Below are positions 25,956-34,601 of a stretch of DNA of 64,000 nt, piece by piece. The notes under the pieces are model-generated. The model saw nothing but the letters and a program-made list of their open reading frames with translations, was not told where the DNA came from and searched no databases. Position 1 is the first letter of the stretch, and every line of letters begins with the position of its first letter. The position numbers and the translations under genes were made by a program. This DNA is from Pseudomonas sp. MWU16-30317 (GTDB lineage: Bacteria; Pseudomonadota; Gammaproteobacteria; Pseudomonadales; Pseudomonadaceae): assembly GCF_020515695.1 (NCBI RefSeq), contig NZ_JAIWJA010000001.1, positions 62,001 through 126,000 of the forward strand, written 5' to 3'.

Positions 25956-27581
25956 TCAGGTCTTGAACTGGTCGACCATCGCTTTGAGGCTGACCGCCAA
26001 CTGCGAAAGCTCATGGCTGGCTGCCAACGTCTGTTGGGTACCCGCGCTGCTCTGGTCAGCCAAGTTGCGGATGCTGACCAATGCCCGGTCGACCTCGCGT
26101 GCGACATGGGCCTGTTCTTCCGAAGCCGTGGCGATCTGTTGATTACGCTCATCGATCACTTGCACGGTGGCGGTGATCAACTTCAGGGACACCCCGGCTT
26201 CGTCAGCGCTGCGCTGGGTGTTGTGCACCTCCCGCGTGCTGCTGCCCATCGATTCCACCACTTGGGAAGTACCCGCCTGTATGGTCGAGATCATCTGCTC
26301 GATCTCTTGGGTCGATGTCTGCGTGCGATGGGCAAGGGCTCTGACTTCGTCGGCGACCACGGCGAAGCCGCGGCCCTGCTCACCTGCGCGGGCGGCTTCG
26401 ATAGCCGCGTTCAGCGCCAGTAGATTGGTCTGCTCGGCGATCGCGCGAATCACGCTGAGCACTTTACTGATGTCTTGTGCCTGTACGGCGAGCCCTTGTA
26501 CCTGCTCTGAAGTCAGTTCGACACGATCCGTGAGGGTACGCATTGCCTGCAGTGTTTCACCTACCTTCTGATTGCCTGTCGCCGCAGCCTCGGTTGAGTC
26601 CTTGGCCGCCTGCGAGGTTGAAGTGGCGTTACGCGCGACCTCATCTACCGCCGCGCTCATCTGGTTCACCGCCGTGGCGGCCTGTTCGATTTCACTGTTT
26701 TGCTGCTGCAGGGTGCGGTTGGCACTCTGCGTAATGGTGCTCATGCTTTGTGCGGCGGTGGTGAGTTGAGAGGAAGAACCAGCGATTTGCTGGATAGTCA
26801 TCCTCAGGTTGGTCTGCATCAGTTGCAGGGCTCGCATCAGCCGCGCTGCCTCGTCCGACCCGTTGTTGTCAATGGTGCCGGTCAGGTCGCTGCGCGAAAT
26901 TCGGGTCGCCAGCAGCAGCGACGCATTGATAGGACGAGTGATGCTGCGGGTGAGCAGTATCGCCAACAGCACAGTCAGCGCCAAGGCGATCAGCACGACT
27001 GAAATCACCACCGAAACGCTCTTGTCATACACGGCCTGCGCGTTGGCACCTGCTTGGGCAGCCTCCTGATTGTCGGCATCGCGCAGGGCGGTGAGCTCTG
27101 CCTGGTAGGCCGCGGCGTGCTCGGCTTGGTCGGTGTTGGCGAACACCACGGCCCGGTCGTGATCGCTCACATCCAGCGCGACGATCTGGTCGAGGCCCGA
27201 CAGGTAGCGCTTCATCAGCACCGCCGCCTTGTCGAACTTGATCACGTCATCCGGCTCGCTCACAAAGTTGCGACGGTAGACATCGGTGCGCTCATCCATC
27301 TGCTTTCTAGCGGCATTGAGGTTGGTCAGTGCCGTCTGGTGGCCGGCCGGGTCGCTGGTCGCGAGCAGGCGAATACTTTCGAGGCGGGCGTGGAGCAGGG
27401 CGATTTGCAGGTCATCGCCGACCTGGATGCTGGGTAGCAAATTTTTTTCGATCAGTTGTTCCGTCCCCCGCAACTGGTTGAGTTGCAGGTAGGCAAACAC
27501 CCCGAGAGCAATCAAGAGGCAGGTGATCGCCGCGAAACACAGCGAAGCGCGAGGTGCAATGTTGATGGACCGAAGGTTCAT
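25956..27581 (-). CDS. Methyl-accepting chemotaxis protein
   Basis: A 541-residue chemoreceptor. TM1 is about residues 13-34, the periplasmic sensor about 35-186 (four-helix-bundle size), TM2 about 188-211, HAMP about 212-265, and the signalling tip has [43 protein letters not shown] conservation. ATG 27581 (MNLRSIN) gives the usual short cytoplasmic start; an upstream in-frame ATG is beyond the likely promoter. The 30 bp before it hold two palindromes related to each other (27602-27634), so the gene is probably repressor controlled. It follows the ArgE-like gene on the same strand after a terminator-like hairpin. Confidence 0.95.
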   Translation of the reverse strand: MNLRSINIAPRASLCFAAITCLLIALGVFAYLQLNQLRGTEQLIEKNLLPSIQVGDDLQIALLHARLESIRLLATSDPAGHQTALTNLNAARKQMDERTDVYRRNFVSEPDDVIKFDKAAVLMKRYLSGLDQIVALDVSDHDRAVVFANTDQAEHAAAYQAELTALRDADNQEAAQAGANAQAVYDKSVSVVISVVLIALALTVLLAILLTRSITRPINASLLLATRISRSDLTGTIDNNGSDEAARLMRALQLMQTNLRMTIQQIAGSSSQLTTAAQSMSTITQSANRTLQQQNSEIEQAATAVNQMSAAVDEVARNATSTSQAAKDSTEAAATGNQKVGETLQAMRTLTDRVELTSEQVQGLAVQAQDISKVLSVIRAIAEQTNLLALNAAIEAARAGEQGRGFAVVADEVRALAHRTQTSTQEIEQMISTIQAGTSQVVESMGSSTREVHNTQRSADEAGVSLKLITATVQVIDERNQQIATASEEQAHVAREVDRALVSIRNLADQSSAGTQQTLAASHELSQLAVSLKAMVDQFKT

Positions 27582-27601
27582 GAAAGCCTCATGGCGGATG
27601 C

Positions 27602-27634
27602 AAAGGTTGTGCAACCTTTATCAGTTGTACAACT
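27602..27634. promoter_or_regulatory. Two tandem palindromes, candidate operator of the chemoreceptor gene
   Basis: AAAGGTTG-TG-CAACCTTT (27602-27619) and AGTTGTACAACT (27623-27634) share the core GTTGT-CAAC; their centres are 18 bp apart, close to two helical turns. They lie 21-53 bp upstream of the chemoreceptor start. A GntR- or TetR-type repressor is the likely reader; which one is unknown. Confidence 0.55.
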
Positions 27635-27645
27635 ATCGGCCGAGG

Positions 27646-27669
27646 CGAGCGCAGCTTGAGCTGCGCTCG
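27646..27669 (-). terminator. 10-bp stem hairpin after the ArgE-like gene
   Basis: CGAGCGCAGC and GCTGCGCTCG with a 4-base loop, 7 bp beyond the stop codon at 27677 on the minus strand. No T-run follows, so it may be only part of a terminator. Confidence 0.6.
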
Positions 27670-27676
27670 ACAATCT

Positions 27677-28825
27677 TCAAGCCCGCAACACCTCCACCAA
27701 TCGCTCCAGCATCCGATCACACCCCGCCAGCTGTGCAACGCTGACAAATTCGTCCGGCTTGTGCCCCTGATCCATGCTCCCCGGCCCGCACACCACGGTC
27801 GGGATACCGATGGCATCGAACAGCCCGCCCTCGGTACCGAAGGCCACCGTGGTGAATTCGCTGGAGCCACAGCACTCGGCAATCAGCTTCGCCGCTTCGC
27901 TGTGGGCATCGGTCGCCAGCCCCGGATAGGACGACAACTCGGAAAAACGAATCCCGGTACCTGCATTCACCGCCTGCATTTTCGGCACGACGTGCTCGCG
28001 GGCGTAGGCCTGCAACTGCTGGGCAACGGCGTGGGCGTCCTGGTCGGGCAAGCTGCGGATCTCGAAATCGAAGCGGCAATCGGCCGGGACGATGTTAAGC
28101 GCTTTGCCGCCGCCGATCACGCCGGTCTGCACGGTGGAGAAGGGCGGGTCGAAGCGCGGGTCCTGCAGATGGGCGGCTTGCAGTGTCGAGCCGATGCGGC
28201 CCAGTTCGCCGATCAACTCAGCGGCGTACTCGATCGCGTTGACCCCCTGCGGCGCATAGGCCGAGTGGCAGGCAGCGCCATGCACGTCGCAGCGCATCGC
28301 CAGTTTGCCTTTGTGGCCGAGCACCGGTTTGAGCTCGGTAGGTTCGCCGATGATGCACAGCGCCGGTTTGTGCGGGCGGTGTTCCAGCTCGGCGAGCAGG
28401 CTGCGCACCCCCAGGCAGCCGACTTCTTCGTCGTACGACAGGGCAATGTGCACCGGCATGCGCAGCGGCTCGGCCAGCAGCGCCGGCACGGCGGCGAGCA
28501 CACAGGCGATGTAGCCCTTCATGTCGGCAGTGCCGCGGCCGTATAGCTTGCCGTGCTGCTCGGTCAGCTCGAAGGGCGGTACGGTCCAGGGCTGGCCGTC
28601 GACCGGCACCACATCGGTGTGGCCGGACAACACCACGCCAGGGCGATCGTCGACGCCGATCGTGGCGAACAGGTTGGCCTTGCTGCGTTCGTCATTGAAG
28701 ATCAGTTCGCAGGGCACCTGGTGCGCGTTGAGGTAATCACGCACAAAGGCGATCAACTGCAGGTTGGATTCGCGGCTGGTGGTGTCGAAGCCGATCAGCG
28801 TGCTCAACAGTGCCTTGCTGTTCAT
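27677..28825 (-). CDS. Acetylornithine-deacetylase-like M20 deacylase (ArgE family)
   Basis: A 382-residue M20 metallopeptidase-fold hydrolase. Visible ligands are SGHTDVVPVD (His about 69, with the following Asp as base helper), GRGTADMKG (bridging Asp), DEEVG (general base and ligand Glu), GEPTE, and the C-terminal PGSMDQGHKPDE histidine. It resembles acetylornithine deacetylase, but its place at the end of an import/degradation cluster, 3' to a DUF1028 gene with TAA and ATG abutting, suggests a catabolic role on an N-acyl amino acid or similar rather than arginine synthesis. No signal peptide. Confidence 0.9.
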   Translation of the reverse strand: MNSKALLSTLIGFDTTSRESNLQLIAFVRDYLNAHQVPCELIFNDERSKANLFATIGVDDRPGVVLSGHTDVVPVDGQPWTVPPFELTEQHGKLYGRGTADMKGYIACVLAAVPALLAEPLRMPVHIALSYDEEVGCLGVRSLLAELEHRPHKPALCIIGEPTELKPVLGHKGKLAMRCDVHGAACHSAYAPQGVNAIEYAAELIGELGRIGSTLQAAHLQDPRFDPPFSTVQTGVIGGGKALNIVPADCRFDFEIRSLPDQDAHAVAQQLQAYAREHVVPKMQAVNAGTGIRFSELSSYPGLATDAHSEAAKLIAECCGSSEFTTVAFGTEGGLFDAIGIPTVVCGPGSMDQGHKPDEFVSVAQLAGCDRMLERLVEVLRA

Positions 28826-29500
28826 TTATTCGTCTCCGGGTACGCCATAGCTCGGTGCCTGGGTCGGGTCCAGGGCGCGGGTCAGGTAGTCCTGCATTTG
28901 CGGGCTGTAATCGGCCCACAGCCGAGCCAACGCGCCGACCGGATCCTGATCGGCCCAGTCGACGCGCAGGTCGATGATCGGCCAGCTCACGTCGCCCACC
29001 ACTTTAAGCGCTGCGGAGTGCACCGGGCCGGCCTCGCCACCGGCGGCCAATGCGGCTTGCATGGCCGCGATCAAGCGATCGGCCAGTTGCCCGCCAGTGG
29101 TCTCGAAGGTCTGCACCAGCACGTCGATCACGCTGACGTCGGCCAGCATGTTGCCGGCGCCCACGCACTGCTCACCGGCCGTGGCATGGTAGATACCGAG
29201 GGTCTGGCTGCCGCTGAAAAACGCGGTGTTACCCAAGTGATCAATGCTGGTCACCTGGCGGAACTGGCTGTAGCGGTCGTACGCCGGCACGGAGGCCAGC
29301 GCCTGCTCGGGCAGCACGCCGGCGTCGAGTGCATCCAGCACGTAGGTGCCGATAGCGGGCAGGGTGATGTTCTGCGTCGACACCGCACCCACGCCGGCAC
29401 GCAACCAGGCGCAGCGGGCGCCCACGGCGATGCTCGACGAGCTGACGGCGATGCCCATTTGGCCGGTTTCGGCGCAGCGGCCGATGATGGAAAAGGTCAT
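28826..29500 (-). CDS. DUF1028-family Ntn-like protein
   Basis: A 224-residue protein with the DUF1028 opening MTFSIIGRCAETGQMGIAVSSSSIAVGARC and the middle segments VSTQNITLPAIG and CVGAGNML. The family has an Ntn-hydrolase-like fold and is frequently found with transporters and N-acyl or peptide hydrolases; its reaction is not established. Its stop codon directly abuts the ArgE-like start, implying coupled translation and a shared pathway. It follows the PotC-type permease after 40 bp. In this cluster it could cleave or process an amide intermediate, which is inference only. Confidence 0.88.
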   Translation of the reverse strand: MTFSIIGRCAETGQMGIAVSSSSIAVGARCAWLRAGVGAVSTQNITLPAIGTYVLDALDAGVLPEQALASVPAYDRYSQFRQVTSIDHLGNTAFFSGSQTLGIYHATAGEQCVGAGNMLADVSVIDVLVQTFETTGGQLADRLIAAMQAALAAGGEAGPVHSAALKVVGDVSWPIIDLRVDWADQDPVGALARLWADYSPQMQDYLTRALDPTQAPSYGVPGDE

Positions 29501-29540
29501 GGTGATAGATCCTGTTCAGCTAAGTGATTGAACGGCCGCG

Positions 29541-30359
29541 TCAGCGCGCGCCTTCGACGTTGAGCACGCGGCCCAGGCCGAGGAAGCGATTGGCCAGGGT
29601 CAGCAAGGTCGCGGTGGCGGCGATGTACATCACCGACAGCGCCGCCAGGGTCGGGTCGGCAAACTCGCGCACGTAGTTGTACATGGCCACGGGCAAGGTC
29701 TGCGTCGCCTGGGTGGTGACGAACAGCGACGCGGTGAATTCGTTGAAGGAAAGAATAGCGGCAAACAGCCAACCCCCGAACAGCCCGGGGATCATCAGCG
29801 GCACGGTGATGGTCCACACCACGCGCAACGGCGAAGCGCCCAGGCTCGCCGCAGCCAGCTCGACCCGCTGCTCGAGGTTGTGCAGCGACACATACAGGCT
29901 GCGCAGCACGAACGGCAAGACCAGAATCACGTGGCAGAAAATCACCAGTGCATAGCCACGGCCCAGATTGAACTGCGCCACCAGCATCAGCAAGCCGAGG
30001 CCGATGGTGAAGTGGGGGATGAACAGCGGCGACAGCAGCACGCCTTCGAGCACGCGCTTGCAACGAAACTCATAGCGGTGAATGGCGATTGCCAGGGTGG
30101 TGCCGATCACCACCGCGAGGCTCGAAGCCCAGGCGGTGATGATCAACCCGGCGTAAAAGCCGGTACGAAAATCATCGTAGCTCAGCGCCCGCTGGAACCA
30201 GCGCAACGACCAGCCTTTGGGCGGGAAGAACAACACAGCGGTACTGCTGAACGAGGAGATGACCACCACAAACGTCGGCAGCAGCACGAACAGCAAAATC
30301 AGCGTCACCAGCAAGCGGCCGGCATACCCCAGCCATTTGTCGCGATGGGAACGGGTCAT
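29541..30359 (-). CDS. ABC transporter permease, PotC type
   Basis: A 272-residue inner-membrane permease with six helices and the EAA loop LAAASLGASPLRVVWTITVPLMIPG near residue 170, which docks the ATPase. The PotC-type family serves polyamines, opines and other small cations or amino-acid derivatives. ATG 30359 has GGAG 9 bases upstream and lies one base after the PotB-type stop codon; an in-frame ATG 15 bases earlier would overlap it. It works with the permease before it, the solute-binding protein at 31321 and the ATPase at 35816. Confidence 0.93.
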   Translation of the reverse strand: MTRSHRDKWLGYAGRLLVTLILLFVLLPTFVVVISSFSSTAVLFFPPKGWSLRWFQRALSYDDFRTGFYAGLIITAWASSLAVVIGTTLAIAIHRYEFRCKRVLEGVLLSPLFIPHFTIGLGLLMLVAQFNLGRGYALVIFCHVILVLPFVLRSLYVSLHNLEQRVELAAASLGASPLRVVWTITVPLMIPGLFGGWLFAAILSFNEFTASLFVTTQATQTLPVAMYNYVREFADPTLAALSVMYIAATATLLTLANRFLGLGRVLNVEGAR

Positions 30360-30360
30360 G

Positions 30361-31215
30361 TCAGTGATCTCCAACGCTGTGCAGGGAACGGGTCATGCGC
30401 TTGAGCGCGGCCAGCAGCAGCACGGTCAGCACCAGGCCGGCAACGCTCAGGGCCGCGGCGAAGGGGAAGTTCAGCGACGAAAAACCCAGCTGGTACACCA
30501 GCGTGGCGATGGTGCTGACCTTGCCGCCACCGATCAGCTGCGGCGTAGCGAAGGCGCTGAAGGTCCAGGCGAAGGCCGTGGTCAGGCTGGCGACGATACC
30601 GGGCAGCGACAGTGGCAGGGTCACGGTAAGAAAGGCGCGGATCGGTCCGGCGCCCAGGCTGGTGGCGGCCTTCTCGTAGGCCGGGTCGATGTGCGACAGC
30701 CCGGTGGCGAGCATCAGCACCATGATCGGCATGGTCACGTGGACCAACGCCAGGACCACGCCGGTCTGGGTGAACATCAACTGCAGCGGCGTGTCGATCA
30801 CGCCCATGCCCAGCAGCAGGCTGTTGAGAAAACCGCTACTGCCCAGCACGATGATCCATGAATAGGTACGCACCACTTCGCCGAGAAACAACGGGGTGAT
30901 GGCGATGATCAGAATGCTCGATTTCAACCAGCCAGCGCGGGTACGCACCAGTGCATAGGCCAGCGGATAGCTGAGCAGCAGGCCGAACAGCGCGGTCTTG
31001 AAACTCAGCGCCACGGTGTTCAGGAACGCCTCGGCATAGAGGCTCTTGAACAGGTCGTGGAAGTTGCCGAGCGTGAAACCGCCGACCTCCAGCGAGCCGG
31101 GAATGAAAGCCCGCACGCTGTATTGCAGCACGGTCAGCAGCGCGAGGGTCAGGCCGATGGCGGTCACTGCCGCAGGCAGTACGAACCACAGCACGAACGC
31201 AGGTTTTCGGGTCAT
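30361..31215 (-). CDS. ABC transporter permease, PotB type
   Basis: A 284-residue permease with six membrane segments and the EAA loop EKAATSLGAGPIRAFLTVTLPLSLPG. ATG 31215 follows an AGGAAACACC site; an upstream in-frame extension lacks any family match and lies over a REP element. It forms the heterodimer channel with the PotC-type gene that starts one base after its stop codon. The 105-bp gap to the solute-binding protein gene contains a hairpin and a REP, probably lowering permease expression relative to the binding protein. Confidence 0.93.
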   Translation of the reverse strand: MTRKPAFVLWFVLPAAVTAIGLTLALLTVLQYSVRAFIPGSLEVGGFTLGNFHDLFKSLYAEAFLNTVALSFKTALFGLLLSYPLAYALVRTRAGWLKSSILIIAITPLFLGEVVRTYSWIIVLGSSGFLNSLLLGMGVIDTPLQLMFTQTGVVLALVHVTMPIMVLMLATGLSHIDPAYEKAATSLGAGPIRAFLTVTLPLSLPGIVASLTTAFAWTFSAFATPQLIGGGKVSTIATLVYQLGFSSLNFPFAAALSVAGLVLTVLLLAALKRMTRSLHSVGDH

Positions 31216-31228
31216 GAGGTGTTTCCTG

Positions 31229-31250
31229 TAGCGAGGGGGCTCGCCCCTGA
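31229..31250. repeat. REP-type palindrome
   Basis: TAGCGAGGGGGCTCGCCCCTGA-type unit resembling the intergenic repeats of fluorescent pseudomonads; related units are at 51589-51671. It lies between the solute-binding protein and permease genes. Confidence 0.75.
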
Positions 31251-31275
31251 AAATGCCCGCCGCGATTCGGCAACC

Positions 31276-31293
31276 GGCCTTGCAGACAAGGCC
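31276..31293 (-). terminator. Intercistronic hairpin after the solute-binding protein gene
   Basis: GGCCTTG, loop CAGA, CAAGGCC, 28 bp after the stop codon. Such hairpins between a binding-protein gene and its permease gene usually stabilise the upstream message or attenuate the downstream one. Confidence 0.5.
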
Positions 31294-31320
31294 GTTGAAG
31301 CAAAAACGATCAACCAACGC

Positions 31321-32349
31321 TTAGTGCGCCATGATGTTTTCCGAAAACCACTTGCGCCACTCGGCGGATTTCTCGGCGCGCAGTTCGGGATCGATGTTCA
31401 AGGTCGCGTCCCACTGCGCCGGGGTGGTCAGCATGCCGGGCAGCTTGGCGATTTCGGGGTCGACATGGGCATTGGTCACCACCGGGCTGCCGCGGTTGAT
31501 CTTGGCGATCCTGGCCTGCACCTCAGGCGACAAGGCGATGTTCATGAACTTATAGGCCAGGTCGGCGTGCTTGCTGCCGGTGTTGATGCCCATGGCGTCG
31601 ACGCCCAGCACCGCGCCTTCCTCGGGGATGGCCAGCTTGATGTTCACGCCTTCGTCCATCATGTGATAGGCGTTCATCGACAGCATGACCTGCACCGGAG
31701 TTTCGCCGGTGGCAATCAACTGCTGGCTGTTGGCATCGTTGGTGTAGAACGCCTTGATGTTAGGGATCAGCGCCTTGAGCTTGTCCTGGCCCTTTTCCCA
31801 GTGCTCGGCGTCGCTGCCAGAGAGCTTGGCGGCGATCGCGATGATGTGGCTCGGGTCCCAGTCGGGCAGGGCCAGGGTGCCTTTGAGCTCGGGCTTCCAG
31901 AGGTCTTCCCAGCTGCTGAAGGTCTCGCCCTTGGGCACCAGGTCGGGACGATAGCCGATGGTGTAGACGTAGCCCCACACGCCGATGTGCGACGGGCTCA
32001 GCCTGGCCTGCTTGACCAGGTTGGCGGCGTTGGGGATCTTGCTCATGTCCAGGGTTTCGAACAGCTTGTCGTGGGTGTACAGCCAGCCCACGTGGGAGGT
32101 GGTGAAGGTCAGGTCGGTCTCGGCGGTGCCGGCCAGCTTGGCCTTGTTGAGGCGGTCGATAGTGCCGCCAGTCACGTACTCGACCTCGACGCCGGTTTGC
32201 TGGGTGAACTGCTGGCCAATGGCTTCGTCGATCAGGTCCTTGAAGCTGCCGCCCCAGGTGCTGACGATCAGCTTGTCGGCGGCATTGGCGTGCGTGGCGG
32301 CCAGCAGGCTGGCGCTCAACAGGGTCAAGGCAATGGCGTTACGCAGCAT
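31321..32349 (-). CDS. Periplasmic solute-binding protein of a PotABCD-type ABC transporter
   Basis: A 342-residue precursor with a signal peptide (cleavage near ANA/ADKLI) and the PotD/PotF-like fold: LIVSTWGGSFKDLIDEAIGQQF at the start, TDLTFTTSHVGWL, and MLSMNAYHMMDEG. This branch binds polyamines, gamma-aminobutyrate, opines or related nitrogen compounds. ATG 32349 follows AAGGAAAAG; the longer frame upstream lacks a signal peptide. It is separated by 188 bp from the GhrA gene before it, so it may have its own promoter. Ligand unknown. Confidence 0.93.
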   Translation of the reverse strand: MLRNAIALTLLSASLLAATHANAADKLIVSTWGGSFKDLIDEAIGQQFTQQTGVEVEYVTGGTIDRLNKAKLAGTAETDLTFTTSHVGWLYTHDKLFETLDMSKIPNAANLVKQARLSPSHIGVWGYVYTIGYRPDLVPKGETFSSWEDLWKPELKGTLALPDWDPSHIIAIAAKLSGSDAEHWEKGQDKLKALIPNIKAFYTNDANSQQLIATGETPVQVMLSMNAYHMMDEGVNIKLAIPEEGAVLGVDAMGINTGSKHADLAYKFMNIALSPEVQARIAKINRGSPVVTNAHVDPEIAKLPGMLTTPAQWDATLNIDPELRAEKSAEWRKWFSENIMAH

Positions 32350-32537
32350 GTTCTTTTCCTTCTGGGCGGTGGATGAAAAAACTCGTGGGCAGCACCCGCA
32401 CAAGGCGGTGGCGCCGCCTACCTGGTGGGGCAGGGCTGCGCCCTGGCAGCTTTGAGCGATCATGAGGTTGATCCATGAAATCGGTAAAACAACCTTTGCT
32501 GTACCTGTGCCTCAGGATTTGCGATGCAGGCCTGTGC

Positions 32538-33470
32538 TCAATAGCCGCGCTGTGGATCGATCTCGTGCAACACCGGCTCGCCACGGCCCAGGCGCTGAAT
32601 GTTGTCGGCGATCTGCTGCGCTGCCGAGGCCGGGATGGCGATGGAGGCCATGTGCGGGGTGATCAGCACGTTGTCCAAGGCCCAGAGCGGATCCACAGGG
32701 GGCAGCGGTTCGCGGTCGAACACATCCAGGGTCGCCTCCGCGATCTGCCCGCTGGTCAGCGCCGCTGTCAGCGCCGCCTGGTCGACCACTGCGCCACGAG
32801 AGACATTGATGAAGCAAGCCCCCTCGGGTAGCAGCGCCAGGCGCTCGGCGTTCAGCAGGCCGCGGGTCTGCTGAGTCAGTGGCAGCATCACCACGAGGAT
32901 GTCACTGCTGGCGATAAAACCGTTCAGATTGTCCATGCCGTTGACACAGGTGACGTTGTCCAGCTGTTTGGCAGAGCGTGACCAACCGCGCACGTCGAAG
33001 CCTTGGCGCGCCAGTTCCAGCGCTGCATAAGCGCCCAACTCGCCCAGGCCCAGCACACCGACGCGGATGCTCGCCGGCACGCGCGGGTGCAGGTAGTGCC
33101 AGCGCCGCTCGCGCTGGGCACGTTCGAACGCTGGAATATCGCGGGCGTAACGCAGCACGGCAAACAGCACGTAGCTGGCCATCATGCGGCCCATATCGGG
33201 ATCGGAAACCCGAGTGATGGGCACTTTTGGCAAATCATCGCGGCCGACCAGTTGATCGACCCCGGCCCCCAGGTTGACCAGCAGCTTGAGATTGCGAAAG
33301 CGCGCGAAGAAGCCCTGCGGCGGCTTCCAGCCCAGCACATAGTGGACGTTGTCCGGGTCGTCGATGTCCTGCTCCTGGCAGATGTGCACGCCGGGCAGTT
33401 GCGGCGCGAGCAAGTCCCGCCATTCTTCGAAACTGTCGAACTGGCTGTAGAACACCAGGGTCGAGGTCAT
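32538..33470 (-). CDS. D-2-hydroxyacid dehydrogenase, GhrA type
   Basis: A 310-residue NAD(P)-dependent reductase: GLGELG Rossmann motif near residue 144, catalytic Arg in NVSRGAVVD, Glu in FDREP, His in TPHMAS. Its ATG overlaps the stop of the AroQ-like gene by 4 bp, implying translational coupling and consecutive steps. It is a distant paralogue of the enzyme at 5655-6584, which keeps GGRG in place of SRG. It probably reduces a 2-keto acid such as glyoxylate or hydroxypyruvate; the substrate in this cluster is not evident. Confidence 0.92.
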   Translation of the reverse strand: MTSTLVFYSQFDSFEEWRDLLAPQLPGVHICQEQDIDDPDNVHYVLGWKPPQGFFARFRNLKLLVNLGAGVDQLVGRDDLPKVPITRVSDPDMGRMMASYVLFAVLRYARDIPAFERAQRERRWHYLHPRVPASIRVGVLGLGELGAYAALELARQGFDVRGWSRSAKQLDNVTCVNGMDNLNGFIASSDILVVMLPLTQQTRGLLNAERLALLPEGACFINVSRGAVVDQAALTAALTSGQIAEATLDVFDREPLPPVDPLWALDNVLITPHMASIAIPASAAQQIADNIQRLGRGEPVLHEIDPQRGY

Positions 33471-33928
33471 GGCTGAGGCTCCTCTGGTGTGTCGTCCAGC
33501 AGTTCCGCCACCGCGGTCAGCGCCAGTCGATAGCCCAGCGCGCCGAGGCCGGCGATCACGCCGGTGGCGGCCTTGGACACGTAGGAGTGATGACGAAAAC
33601 TCTCGCGCTTCCAGATATTGCTCATGTGCGCTTCGATGATCGGCCCGTCGAACGCCAGCAGCGCATCGAGGATCGGCACCGAGCTGTAGCTCAGCCCGGC
33701 GGCATTGATGATCACCGCGTCGGCCCGCAGGCGCGCTTCCTGAATCCAGTCCACCAGCACGCCTTCGTGGTTGCTCTGGCGAAACTCCAGCTGCAGGCCC
33801 AAAGCGGTGGCGTGGCGCTGGCAGCGGGCCTCGATGCTGGCGAAGCTCTCGCTGCCGTAGGTGCCCTGGGTGTCCAGCCCGTAGAGGTTGGCGTTGGGGC
33901 CGTTGAGGAAAAACACGGTATGGGGCAT
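33467..33928 (-). CDS. Type II 3-dehydroquinate dehydratase-like protein, divergent active site
   Basis: A 153-residue flavodoxin-like protein of the AroQ family: FLNGPNANLYG at the start, the catalytic Tyr in GTYGSES, the NHEG motif, IEAHMSN with the general-acid His, and FRHHSY with the substrate Arg. Two usual features are missing: the lid arginine (NLLGxREP in typical enzymes; here NLYGLDTQ) and the histidine after the NP/NA-G turn, here Tyr (GLSYSS). A catabolic or altered dehydratase is likely rather than shikimate synthesis. ATG 33928 follows GGAG; it overlaps the GhrA gene. Confidence 0.85.
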   Translation of the reverse strand: MPHTVFFLNGPNANLYGLDTQGTYGSESFASIEARCQRHATALGLQLEFRQSNHEGVLVDWIQEARLRADAVIINAAGLSYSSVPILDALLAFDGPIIEAHMSNIWKRESFRHHSYVSKAATGVIAGLGALGYRLALTAVAELLDDTPEEPQP

Positions 33929-33944
33929 GGCGGACTCCAAGGCG

Positions 33945-34559
33945 TTATTCAAAAGGGCGGGTGGCGAGCATGGCCGGGTGCTGCTCGAATACGGCGAACC
34001 AGGCGGCGGTGGCGGGGTGGTCGGCGCGCCAGTCGAGGTCGGCGAAGCGGAAATCCAGGTAGCCGAGGCCGCAGCCGAGGGTGATCAGGCCGATGTCGTC
34101 GGGCACCGTGCTGAACGACACGACCTGGCGCTCGATGTCTGCCAGGGCGGCGCGGACCTTGGTCAGTTGGCCGTCGGTCCAGGCGTCCCATTGCTTCTCG
34201 GCCGGGCGCGCCACGGCTTCGTAGCGCATCAGCATCGCGGCGTCCAACAGACCATCGCCCAAAGCCTGACGCGTCAGGCTGGTCCAGCGAGGTAGGCCTT
34301 CGCGCGGGAACAGTGAGCCACCGGCATAGCTGTCGAGGTATTCGCAGATCACCCGGCTGTCGTACAGCGTCAGGCCCTCGGCGGTCTGTAGCGCCGGCAC
34401 CTTGGCCAACGGATTGAAGGTGGCGATGCGTTCGTCGCGGTTGATCGGGTGGGCAGCCGAGGCGAGTTGTTCGATCTGTTCGGCAAGCCCCAGGCAATGG
34501 GCGGTGATCATGACCTTGCGCACGTAGGGGGACGTCGGGGCGTAATACAGTTTGAACAT
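33945..34559 (-). CDS. Glutathione S-transferase
   Basis: A 204-residue GST. The N-terminal thioredoxin-like domain has FKLYYAPTSPYVRKV with the likely catalytic Ser/Pro-Tyr region, the cis-proline in KVPAL, and the glutathione-binding DSRVICEYLD at about residue 68. The all-helical C-terminal domain follows. It lies between the quinone oxidoreductase and AroQ-like genes with short gaps, so it belongs to the same operon. It could detoxify or isomerise an electrophilic intermediate (maleylpyruvate-type isomerisation is a known role), but this is inference. Confidence 0.92.
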   Translation of the reverse strand: MFKLYYAPTSPYVRKVMITAHCLGLAEQIEQLASAAHPINRDERIATFNPLAKVPALQTAEGLTLYDSRVICEYLDSYAGGSLFPREGLPRWTSLTRQALGDGLLDAAMLMRYEAVARPAEKQWDAWTDGQLTKVRAALADIERQVVSFSTVPDDIGLITLGCGLGYLDFRFADLDWRADHPATAAWFAVFEQHPAMLATRPFE

Positions 34560-34601
34560 TGGCAATCGTCCGGATGAGTGAAGGACCTGTAGCGAGGTGA
34601 C

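Noticed and set aside
27677..28825. Naming the M20 deacylase argE
   Set aside because: Motifs fit acetylornithine deacetylase, but the cluster is catabolic and fluorescent pseudomonads usually carry argE-like genes elsewhere; function cannot be fixed.
33467..33928. Naming the dehydratase aroQ
   Set aside because: Lid arginine and one active-site histidine are missing and no shikimate genes are near.
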